From NCBI GenBank assembly GCA_964353255.1, contig CAYGVJ010000020.1:1-47045 (forward strand): DNA of 47,045 nucleotides, read 5' to 3'. The position numbers and the translations under genes were made by a program. Under the pieces are notes generated by a model. It made no database searches. It was not told where the DNA came from and saw only the letters and a program-made list of their open reading frames with translations. This document shows, piece by piece, positions 6,636 to 14,510 of the stretch; positions within the stretch are counted from its first letter, which is position 1; each line of letters begins with the position of its first letter. The DNA comes from VFZS01 sp964353255 (GTDB taxonomy: Bacteria; Acidobacteriota; Terriglobia; Bryobacterales; Bryobacteraceae).

Positions 6636-9389
6636 CTATGATTCGACTCGGACTTGGCCGGTGAGGCCGAGGTCGTCGATGATCTGGCTGATTTCGGCCT
6701 GGGTGGTTGCGGCGGCGCTGGCGTCGAGGCGGCAGGAAAGGTCCACGTGGATGTTGAGGTCCTGGCAGACGCGGAGCTTGGGGATGAGCTTGGAGCCGAA
6801 GCGGTTCCAGGACTCGGGCGGGACAGTGCCGGAGATGGTTAGCGTGACCGAAGTTGGTGCGGCAGGTTGCGGCGGCGTGGTGATGGCCGGTTCGGGTGGG
6901 GGGGTGGTTGGCGGCTGGAGGGATGGAGCGCCCTGGTCGAGTTTGGCCGGCTGCCGGAGCGCCCTGGCGCGGTCCTTCCGTAGCAGGTAGACGTCGTAGT
7001 CGAAGACGATGTCTTCCGGCGGGAGAGTTTGTTCAAACCAGACCCGTTGGTAAGTGCCGTCGGGCTTGGTGCCGGAAGCGAAGCCGAAATCGCCGCGCTG
7101 GACGAATTCGGGGATCTTGGCCCGGAGCACGGCGTCGGGGTCAAGGAGGCGAGTGAGGGAGCCGTCGAAGAAACTCTTTCGCAAGCTTTTCAGGGGCCAA
7201 GCTCCGGAGTCTTTCAGCGCGGGTGGCCAGTTCCGATCCAAGTAGCCGGCGCCCACGGATTCGCTCAGCCGCCCATCCGACTTGAGGGCGGCGAGGATTC
7301 TGCCGCAGAGGGTCTCACCGCTGCTCGAGTGCCCGGCGCCGAGGTCGATGGTGCGTAGCCCGTCGGGTTCCTGGGCATCGGCGATAACGACAAAGCGGTA
7401 GCTGGCCCAGACCTCCTCGCGGGCCGCCTCCTGTGCGTCTTTCAGCTTGGCTGCGACGTCCGCACGGTCGGCGGGGTCCACGTCCGTGCCGAGGACTCCG
7501 GCACGGATATCGTGTTCGACTCGCTGCCAGGCGAGAGCCAGCTCGACCTTTTCCCGCAATTCGCGCCCTGGTTTCTTTAGACACCATACGAGGGCCGCCG
7601 GGTAGTCGCGGGTGGCTCCCCCTCGGAGGCGCGTCCAGTCGCTGATTTGGGAGCGGACGGGCCCGGCGCCGGTCCACTCGAGATCCGGCTCCATGACCAC
7701 GATGGTGAGCTTTGGCGTGTTGGGGACAGCGGTGGAATCCGTGGGGGAGAACTGCGGGATGATGGGAGCGCCCTTCTTGAATTCCTCCTTGATGTACGCG
7801 CACATGGCCGGGCGGACCTCCGTATCGGGGTCCAGCGAGGCGCGGCGATCATTGACCACCTTCTTGAGGGTGGCCTGATGGCGGATCTGGAATCCGTCGG
7901 TGCTGACCTTGCGGATGAAGAAGGCCCGCGCCTCCAAGGCGAGCGCGGCGTTGTCGATGGATGTGGTTTCGACTTCCGGTTCACCGAGAGCGAATCGGAG
8001 ATCCGGCAAGTAGGCGATCTTGTCTCTCTGCCCGCCAGAGGACTCAAAGAGGACGGTTGTCGCAACCCGCCGGTGAATGTCCTTCAGGGGACCGGTTGTG
8101 TCGGCATCCAGGGCGCGTGCATGGGAGACGGCTCCGGCAATGTCGGCCTCGATGGCGGCGGCCAGCCTCGGCTCGCCCAACTGACCGAGAACTGCGCTGC
8201 GGAAGTCTGGGACGTGGAGGGGCGCGGAGCCGAGGGTGAGGAACGGCTCGCGGCGCAGCTTCTGGTAACCCTCGCGGTAGGCCCAGGAGACCCACTGGGC
8301 GAGCATGGCCAGGGTTCCGCGGGTCTGCTGGTATTGGGGCAGTGGCTGCCACTTGCGCTGGAAGACGCACAAGGTCGAGGGGTGGAAGGGGTAGCAGGCT
8401 TCGAAGCGGCTCATGAGGAACTCACGGGCTTTGCTTTCGGTGGAGGCCGAATCGACCGCGGTCCATTCGGCCGGCAGGCGCGCGCGCCGCTCGAAGCACC
8501 AGTCGGCGTAGAGCTTGGCTAGGGTGCGCCGAGCCCTTTCCGGCCCCAGGTCTTCGAACAGGCGCCGGCGCACTACCTCGCTGATTTCGGTCTCGTCGTT
8601 GGCAATAAGGTCCTTGGCCACGCGGTGCACGACCTTGGTGATCCTCTCCTGCCACTGGAAGTCCCAATCGGTCATTTCGACCTGGCTCCGGGGCAGGCTG
8701 ATCACGGCTGCGCTGTGGGTGGTGCCAGTGGTCGCGACCGTCAGATTCTGGATGAAGGCATAGAAGGAGTCCGTCAATCCGCGATGGCGATTGCAGAAGT
8801 TCAGCACTTCATCGAGCAGGATCAGGACCTTGCCGCCGGCTGCTTCGAAGAGCCGCGCCAGGGCGTCGGTGCCGGGGGCTGTCGCCTGAGCGGAGGGGCC
8901 GAGAGCAGCCATGCCGTCGGGTCCGGCGAGCTGAAGGGCAATGTCGAGCCAGGGGGTCTCTTTGGAGGGCTGCGGGTCCCAGGCGTTCCCCACAAACGCG
9001 GCTACGCGCGCTCTCGGGACTTCGGCAAGTCCGGCGGATTCAAGAAGTCCCGCGACGCCGGGGAATTCGGCGGCGGCCTTGCCCGTCCGAACCAGATGGT
9101 AGAGCGCAGTCAGGGTGTGGGTCTTCCCACCGCCGAACTGGGTCACAAGGGTGAGCACCGGTGCGGTGCTATCGGTTCTTCCGGCCAGTCTTCTGAGGAC
9201 CATGCCCGCGTGGTCCTTCAGCGCACGTGTGAAGACGTTACGGGCGAAGAACTTGTCCGGGTCCCGGTAATCCTCGGGTCCTCGCCCGGAGATGACCTGT
9301 TCGAGGTGGATGGCAAACTCGTTCGGGTCGAATGAGCGGCCTTCACGGACTTCTTTGCGCGGGGTTGCCACTTTGTACCAGGGTTCCAT
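6636..9389 (-). CDS. DUF499-family P-loop ATPase of an anti-phage-type locus
   Basis: 917 residues. The start is taken at the ATG at 9389 because MEPWYKVATPR...REGRSFDPNEFAIHL is the typical N terminus of DUF499 (COG1483) proteins; 22 codons upstream are open but unrelated. The P-loop is QFGGGKTH (84-91) and the Walker B is KVLILLDEVLNF (187-198). A family RDPDKFFARNVFT box lies at 43-54. The C terminus has a proline-rich linker (TPPPEP, TTPPQPAAP) and a final small alpha/beta segment. DUF499 genes occur in predicted defence loci beside DUF1156 methylases and large helicases; the protein presumably drives an ATP-dependent step on DNA. It is the last gene of the island series, 88 bp after the HEPN gene. 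The biochemical role is unknown. Confidence 0.9.
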   Translation of the reverse strand: MEPWYKVATPRKEVREGRSFDPNEFAIHLEQVISGRGPEDYRDPDKFFARNVFTRALKDHAGMVLRRLAGRTDSTAPVLTLVTQFGGGKTHTLTALYHLVRTGKAAAEFPGVAGLLESAGLAEVPRARVAAFVGNAWDPQPSKETPWLDIALQLAGPDGMAALGPSAQATAPGTDALARLFEAAGGKVLILLDEVLNFCNRHRGLTDSFYAFIQNLTVATTGTTHSAAVISLPRSQVEMTDWDFQWQERITKVVHRVAKDLIANDETEISEVVRRRLFEDLGPERARRTLAKLYADWCFERRARLPAEWTAVDSASTESKAREFLMSRFEACYPFHPSTLCVFQRKWQPLPQYQQTRGTLAMLAQWVSWAYREGYQKLRREPFLTLGSAPLHVPDFRSAVLGQLGEPRLAAAIEADIAGAVSHARALDADTTGPLKDIHRRVATTVLFESSGGQRDKIAYLPDLRFALGEPEVETTSIDNAALALEARAFFIRKVSTDGFQIRHQATLKKVVNDRRASLDPDTEVRPAMCAYIKEEFKKGAPIIPQFSPTDSTAVPNTPKLTIVVMEPDLEWTGAGPVRSQISDWTRLRGGATRDYPAALVWCLKKPGRELREKVELALAWQRVEHDIRAGVLGTDVDPADRADVAAKLKDAQEAAREEVWASYRFVVIADAQEPDGLRTIDLGAGHSSSGETLCGRILAALKSDGRLSESVGAGYLDRNWPPALKDSGAWPLKSLRKSFFDGSLTRLLDPDAVLRAKIPEFVQRGDFGFASGTKPDGTYQRVWFEQTLPPEDIVFDYDVYLLRKDRARALRQPAKLDQGAPSLQPPTTPPPEPAITTPPQPAAPTSVTLTISGTVPPESWNRFGSKLIPKLRVCQDLNIHVDLSCRLDASAAATTQAEISQIIDDLGLTGQVRVES

Positions 9390-9477
9390 GGCCTGTTGCC
9401 CTCCGATGCTCGATTCGAGCTGTGCTCGGGACCTTGCGCCACTGTCTGCCCGCAAATCGGGCGATGGCCACCGGAGC

Positions 9478-9888
9478 TTAGTCCATTGCTTCCGTCAGCA
9501 GCCTACGGCGCACCTCCTCATACGTCTTCCGCGCCAGAGCCAGCCAATCGCGCGCCTCCTCTGGGCTCGGTTGCTCCTCACCGGGATAGCGGAAGCGTAC
9601 GGCGAATTGTGTCAAATCGACCGCAGCGAGCAGCGCGGGGTCCAGGGTGTGATCGAGGGGAGCGCAGATGTCCAAGAGTCTGCCGATGTCGTGTGTGAGA
9701 GGGTACTTGACGCCATGCCATACGAGGAATCCCTTCAGCGCCTTTTCTGCGGCTTGCTGGGCATGGTAAAGAGCTTCCCCTACCAGCGGGGGCGTGTCAC
9801 GCAGCGCCAGCTCTGCCACTCTAAGATCCCTGGTGGCCAGCCGTAGCCACTCCCGGGCCTCTTCAACGCGCAACGGCGGAGGCGTCAT
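9478..9888 (-). CDS. HEPN-domain protein (PF05168 type), partner of the nucleotidyltransferase
   Basis: 136 residues from the ATG at 9888 (MTPPPLRVEEAREWLRLA). The all-helical HEPN pattern is clear: AREWL..A..DL..AELAL, then EALYHAQQAAEKALKGFLV, LTHDIGRLL, and a C-terminal RFRYPGEE segment followed by a basic helix. This class pairs with minimal nucleotidyltransferases, and some HEPN partners are RNases silenced by the MNT enzyme. The gene start overlaps the end of the MNT gene by 26 bp, so they are translated together. The canonical Rx4-6H motif is not obvious in this subfamily; RFRYPG takes its place, so RNase activity is uncertain. It lies between the methylase and ATPase genes of the island. 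Confidence 0.85.
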   Translation of the reverse strand: MTPPPLRVEEAREWLRLATRDLRVAELALRDTPPLVGEALYHAQQAAEKALKGFLVWHGVKYPLTHDIGRLLDICAPLDHTLDPALLAAVDLTQFAVRFRYPGEEQPSPEEARDWLALARKTYEEVRRRLLTEAMD

Positions 9889-10207
9889 ACTCCAGCCTTC
9901 CTTCGCGCAGCGCAATGGCAGGCAACGACATCAGCCAGTTGGAGCGTACCTCAAAGGTGCTGCGCCGGAACGGGATCACATCGATCGCTGCGGGGACACC
10001 CCGCAGCCGCTGATGGATCTGTCCGCCGATCACCTTTTCACGGGGCGCATCATCAGGCAGCACTACGACGAAATCGAGGTCGCTGTCCGGGCGGTCCTCG
10101 CCCCGCGCGGTAGAACCGATGAGGTAGACTCGTTCGGGCTGGTAGTACTCGACCAGGCGCCTCACGATCTCACGGATCGTATCTTCTCGCGTCATCGCCA
10201 TATCCAT
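9863..10207 (-). CDS. Minimal nucleotidyltransferase (MNT), antitoxin-type
   Basis: 114 residues, a single pol-beta-like nucleotidyltransferase domain: YLIGSTARGE (29-38), then DSDLD (41-45) and a third acidic residue in AAIDVIPF (D76). All catalytic elements of the G-S-x-R-G, DxD type are present, so it should be active. Characterised MNT enzymes AMPylate their HEPN partner and so neutralise it. There are three possible in-frame ATG codons (10207, 10201, 10195), none with a clear ribosome site. A 163-bp gap separates it from the methylase gene upstream; no good promoter was seen in it. Confidence 0.87.
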   Translation of the reverse strand: MDMAMTREDTIREIVRRLVEYYQPERVYLIGSTARGEDRPDSDLDFVVVLPDDAPREKVIGGQIHQRLRGVPAAIDVIPFRRSTFEVRSNWLMSLPAIALREGRLEYDASAVAR

Positions 10208-10370
10208 TATCGCCCATCAGTTTCGATATGTGCTGCGCGGCCCGCGCAAACTCGGACTGGAGAGGACGGTGCTGGGCGCCGCCGCGCCTTGACCAGTTTG
10301 CCCGTGTCATTGCCGAGCCGGCAGATTCTCGCGCAAGGCCCATCAACCGCGCAGCTTGCCGGTGCGGTGG

Positions 10371-13300
10371 TCATCTTGGAGCGGCCTGGACCATTGCCTG
10401 GACCAGCCGCTTCTCCTGGGTACCGTCCGGATAAAGGGCGGAGAGGGCGTTGGCGAGCCGCAAGAAATCCGGGCTGCGCTCGATCTCGGCTTTGAGCATC
10501 GCGCGGAGGGCATTCGAGCGACCACTGGCCTGCAAGAGCATGGCGGCGTGGACGCGGTCCAGGGTGGTGGCCTCCCGGCGGGTGCGAAGGGCTTCGTCCG
10601 GGGCGGCCGCGCGGGCACGGCGGCCGCGCGGACGTATCTCGGGCACCGCGGCCAGCTCATCGAAGAGGAACTCAAGCTGTGTTGCGCCCGTTGGCGCGCG
10701 CTCGATGCGGTCTGCGGCGAGATCCGCGCCACCTTCCCCGAATAGCTGGGGCGCGCGCTCGCGGATGGGCAGAAGGCGGACAACGCCTTTGTTGGTTTCG
10801 ATGATCCGGCCTTCCCAGTCCTTGAGGCGGATGCCCAGGGGCTGAGCAAACCGGCGGACAACATCGTAGATCAGGCTGAAGCCGGGCTTCTTCTTGCCGT
10901 TTTGGGGCTCTTGGTCGTCTTCTTCGGCTTCTTCGTCACTCTCGGGGCTTTGGTCGTCTGCTGCTGCGTGGTTGGTGGCTTGCAGGGTCCAGAGGAATAG
11001 TGCGGTGAGGCGGGCGTCTTCTTCGAGGACGCCGGCGGCGCTGTTGCGGGCGCGGGCTTCGGCGGTGCCCAGGATCTGCTCGAGCGCCGAGCGGCCCACC
11101 ACCTCCCAGACCTTCTCGAGGAACTCGGGCAGCTTCACTTCGCGGCCTTCCGGCGTCTCGACTTTCGAGTGCCGACTGAAGATCTCCAGGGCGGGGCCGA
11201 TGCAGGCGAAGACGAGGTCCGCGCCGCGGATGCCCTCGCTTTGCAGGCGCTCCATCCAGTCGCCGACCCGCCGGGGGAGTTCGCGGAGGACCTGGGTCCA
11301 GTCGCCGATGGGAACGTTGTGTGGGCGTGGGCGGCAGACGAGGTGGACGCTGGTGGCGAGGGCGGCCGACTCCTGCGACTGCAGCCTGCCGACCCGTTCA
11401 GTGGCAATTGGCCAAGATCCTGTTATCACCCAACCGCCTCGGATCATACCCGAGAGCAGAGCCTCCCAACCTTCAGTTGTTTTGTGGGCGAATACCACAC
11501 AACCAACGCCGGCGTCCGTGAGCACGCGGCGCCCCTCTGTAAAGCTGGCTGCTATAGCTTTTTCAAAGAACTCACCATCTTTTCTTTTGCCATCCACCGT
11601 ATATGATTGGTTCCAAACGCACTCTTCGAGCTTGGGCGTAAGCCCAGTCGCGGGGTCAGTGGACCAACCGTACCACGACAGGGCGCGCTTTAGCCAGACA
11701 AAGAAAAAGTCGGACAGATCAGCGTAGGGAATCGCGTCGTAGTAAGGCGGATCAGTAAACCAAATCGAGGCGGCCGAATCTGGCAGCGGAGACCTACTTG
11801 CATCTGCGCACTGGGAATGGCCGACGTGCTTGCCGCTTTGGGCCATCGACCTGATGGCGGCGACAACGGTCTGAAGACCTGCCCCAAACGAACCCGATGC
11901 ATTTCCCAGCGGGCTCGCCTCTACAAATTCCCAGGTGTTGGCTAAGGCTTGCTTACTGAAGGTGCACGTGGCTTTTTCGAAGGTGAGATGCCAGCGTGTA
12001 CCCACGCTGCCATAATCTGCTCTTTTGCTGAGGACTGCCGACAGGATTTCCAGGAGCGCTAGAACCTGAGGTTCGGCCGCTTCTTGCTTAGCCTGGAGAA
12101 TTGCCTTGACGAAACCGACCAACGCCAGGAGTTGTCGACCGCTAAAGAGATCAGCAAAAGTCTGGACGCCATATCTCGTGACAGCCGAGAGGCCTCTGGC
12201 GTTCGGTGACGGGCGGGTTGGGTTCACGGGCTCTCTGGGGATAAACGAGACACCGGGGCGTACCTCTTGTCTTAAAAGGCGTTGTGCCTCGAGATTTGCT
12301 CGCCAAACGCTGTCGTAGTGAAGGTCGGTGGCATTTCTGTAATCACGTCGGCCCGAGTCGGCCTTCGACACAAAAACCGCAAGCAGCCGTGCGCCTCCAG
12401 TCCGGTTGCCTTTGTGGTCAAACAGTACGTTCGCTCCGCCTCGTTGGGCGGTCAATTGAGCCATGACACGGGCCGGGAGGAGCGTAGCCCTGCAACAGGG
12501 ACATGTTGCCTTCGCGCCCCTTATGGTACCGGGCTGAACCTCACCGGGAGAGTTTGGCGAAAACACTTCGCATTCGATACGCGGCGGCCGATCTTGTGTG
12601 GCGATTACTGACAGTCGCAGTGCTCTAAGGCGATGTGGTTTCTTGCAGAGCCAAAGAGACCTAATCAGCGGAACCTCAGCGCCGCAGTTGGGCGTTTCGC
12701 ATCGGACGGTCTTCGCCCACATGAAAGCGAGGGGGATCGCGCCGTCAGGATCTGGGGGATAGTACTCAGCCAAGTCTCGCTCGGCGGCCTTCTGCAACTG
12801 CTGACCCAGTTGGTCGATCGCCAATACAATGGCGGGACCCTGGCGAGGGATGTACTCCAATGCAATCTTGAGAATGAGGCAGGCCACTGGGTTCAGGTCG
12901 CTGGCGAAAGCCTCACAGCCCACGCGCAGCGCCTCCAGCGGAATCGAACCCCCGCCGGCGAACGGGTCCACCACCAGGGGTGGTTCGTCCGGGTAAGCGG
13001 CCCGGACGAGGCCGCGGGCGACTTCCAGGTACATGGGCTTGGCGGAGTTGTCCCAGTTGGCAAAGCTGCCGATGAACTCCAGAAGCTTCTTCCGGAGGGC
13101 GGCGTCGCCGTCGTCCAAGGGCCCCGCTGCCTTGGGCAGAAGTGCGCGTGCCTGTAGCTTGAAATCGTCCGGGCACAGCGATTCGCACGGATCGGGGAGG
13201 AGCAGGGCCATGAGCATGGCGCGGCACGCGGCGAGCGGCCGGCGCGCCCACCAGAGGTGCAAAGTGGATGGGTGTCCATGGCGGATCGATTTCTCCCTCA

Positions 13301-13379
13301 CTGCATGCCGGGAGACAACTGCGATGGGGAAATCGACCTCGGCTAGGCGCTTGCAGTCAGTGGGAATCATGTTGGTCAT
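10371..13379 (-). CDS. DUF1156-family adenine-specific DNA methylase with zinc-ribbon-like cysteines
   Basis: 1002 residues from the ATG at 13379 (an ATG three codons inside is an alternative). The N terminus is the DUF1156 signature: RLAEVDFPIAVVS, REKSIRHGHPSTLHLWWARRPL. The SAM-binding loop is VVDPFAGGGSIPLEA (137-150) and the catalytic motif is TDPPYYD (542-548), of the N6-adenine/N4-cytosine amino-methylase type. Cysteine groups at 227/232 and 293/295/296 fit the zinc ribbon known for COG1743. It probably marks host DNA so that the island helicase/nuclease spares it. The gene begins inside the last 23 bp of the DUF3644 gene, so the two are coupled. The middle (about 11400-12900) has visibly lower GC than both ends, suggesting that the specificity region was exchanged. 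Confidence 0.93.
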   Translation of the reverse strand: MTNMIPTDCKRLAEVDFPIAVVSRHAVREKSIRHGHPSTLHLWWARRPLAACRAMLMALLLPDPCESLCPDDFKLQARALLPKAAGPLDDGDAALRKKLLEFIGSFANWDNSAKPMYLEVARGLVRAAYPDEPPLVVDPFAGGGSIPLEALRVGCEAFASDLNPVACLILKIALEYIPRQGPAIVLAIDQLGQQLQKAAERDLAEYYPPDPDGAIPLAFMWAKTVRCETPNCGAEVPLIRSLWLCKKPHRLRALRLSVIATQDRPPRIECEVFSPNSPGEVQPGTIRGAKATCPCCRATLLPARVMAQLTAQRGGANVLFDHKGNRTGGARLLAVFVSKADSGRRDYRNATDLHYDSVWRANLEAQRLLRQEVRPGVSFIPREPVNPTRPSPNARGLSAVTRYGVQTFADLFSGRQLLALVGFVKAILQAKQEAAEPQVLALLEILSAVLSKRADYGSVGTRWHLTFEKATCTFSKQALANTWEFVEASPLGNASGSFGAGLQTVVAAIRSMAQSGKHVGHSQCADASRSPLPDSAASIWFTDPPYYDAIPYADLSDFFFVWLKRALSWYGWSTDPATGLTPKLEECVWNQSYTVDGKRKDGEFFEKAIAASFTEGRRVLTDAGVGCVVFAHKTTEGWEALLSGMIRGGWVITGSWPIATERVGRLQSQESAALATSVHLVCRPRPHNVPIGDWTQVLRELPRRVGDWMERLQSEGIRGADLVFACIGPALEIFSRHSKVETPEGREVKLPEFLEKVWEVVGRSALEQILGTAEARARNSAAGVLEEDARLTALFLWTLQATNHAAADDQSPESDEEAEEDDQEPQNGKKKPGFSLIYDVVRRFAQPLGIRLKDWEGRIIETNKGVVRLLPIRERAPQLFGEGGADLAADRIERAPTGATQLEFLFDELAAVPEIRPRGRRARAAAPDEALRTRREATTLDRVHAAMLLQASGRSNALRAMLKAEIERSPDFLRLANALSALYPDGTQEKRLVQAMVQAAPR

Positions 13380-14382
13380 GCGCTGTTCTGTTCCGGAGGT
13401 GCCGCTTGTACGCGGCGACCGCTTGGTCCACGTTGGCCGCTGAGAGTCGACGCACAAAGGCCACGACATCGTGGGAGTACTTCACCAGGCCTCCTTCAGC
13501 CGCCCGCCAACAGTATTGGGGCCTCGCCTTGACGTCGTATTGCCAGAGGACCGCCTGGAGCACGAAAGAGCTGAACTTCCTGTCATGGAGGTTGGCAAGT
13601 TGCTGCTCCACGTCACGTGTCCGGAGAGGATGTGTGACGTTTGGGTCGACTGGCCGCGTGACCACCAGGGGGGCGCCGCCAGCGTCCGGGGTCTGGACCC
13701 CGACAACCACGTCGGCTCTCTGGATCTTCTTGGTGGATTCGAGCTTGACGCGAAACACGGTCAGGAACCTGCCCGTATCTAGACCGGCATCTTCCAGTTC
13801 GTGTGTGATGTTCGCCAGTTGCGAGAGGAACCGGCGGATCGCGGGCCTGACGTTGCTGCCGTCCGGTCGATTCTGGGAAATGTACTGGATCGGGTCGATC
13901 GGAGGTTCCAATCCTAGCGGTAGAAGTTGCCAGGTGATTTCCTCGGCTAGCCGAATGCCAAAAACTTGTTCAAGAATTTCTTTGAGATTGATGATGCTGG
14001 TCTGGGCGAGAACGTAAATGACCGATCCGAAGCCCTGAGCGTTGTAGAAGTGCACCGCGTTGTCCCGGTACGCAGTCAGAAGCTCCAAGTTTCGCCTGAC
14101 GGGGAGGGGAGGAATGGTCGTTGGAAACAGACTCTCCGCTTGACTCAGCGCGTCCTTCAGGGACAGAGTGCGGTATGGCTCCCCGCGCCTCTTGGGGTAG
14201 TAGATCGAGCGGCCGTTCTTGGACAGGACAGCCTTGAGAGCGAGTTCCCAGGCGTTCAGGAGGAGGATGATGAAGCACTCGTCGCGGTAGTCAATGCGGG
14301 GCTTGTTGTAAATCTCGACGGCGGCGAGAAGTGCACACTTGGCGTTGCGCATGAGGTGACGGTACGATCCCTTGTAGTTCAT
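13357..14382 (-). CDS. DUF3644 family protein with HEPN-type Rx4H motif
   Basis: 341 residues from the ATG at 14382; a GTG three codons upstream is also open. The N-terminal 120 residues match DUF3644: KCALLAAVEIYNKPRIDYR, FIILLLNAWELALKA, YRDNAVHFY. DUF3644 belongs to the HEPN superfamily, and the predicted catalytic motif R-x4-H is present (R106 to H111, RDNAVH), so RNA cleavage is plausible. The remaining 220 residues are unassigned, with a helical region near 180-205 and a mixed region towards the end. The gene lies between the SNF2 helicase gene (128 bp upstream) and the methylase, whose start it overlaps by 23 bp. This tight link suggests it works with the methylase, possibly as an effector released when modification fails (inference). 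GC is lower than in the helicase gene. Confidence 0.8.
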   Translation of the reverse strand: MNYKGSYRHLMRNAKCALLAAVEIYNKPRIDYRDECFIILLLNAWELALKAVLSKNGRSIYYPKRRGEPYRTLSLKDALSQAESLFPTTIPPLPVRRNLELLTAYRDNAVHFYNAQGFGSVIYVLAQTSIINLKEILEQVFGIRLAEEITWQLLPLGLEPPIDPIQYISQNRPDGSNVRPAIRRFLSQLANITHELEDAGLDTGRFLTVFRVKLESTKKIQRADVVVGVQTPDAGGAPLVVTRPVDPNVTHPLRTRDVEQQLANLHDRKFSSFVLQAVLWQYDVKARPQYCWRAAEGGLVKYSHDVVAFVRRLSAANVDQAVAAYKRHLRNRTAHDQHDSH

Positions 14383-14510
14383 GACAACCACACGTCTGAC
14401 GTGCCCTCTGCCGTGGATGACACCCCTGACATCAGGCAGTCGTAAGTCGCTGCCGCCAACAGCGGCCCAATCAATAGCGTACCGTGTGCCATTCGCATGG
14501 GCTGTGAAAG

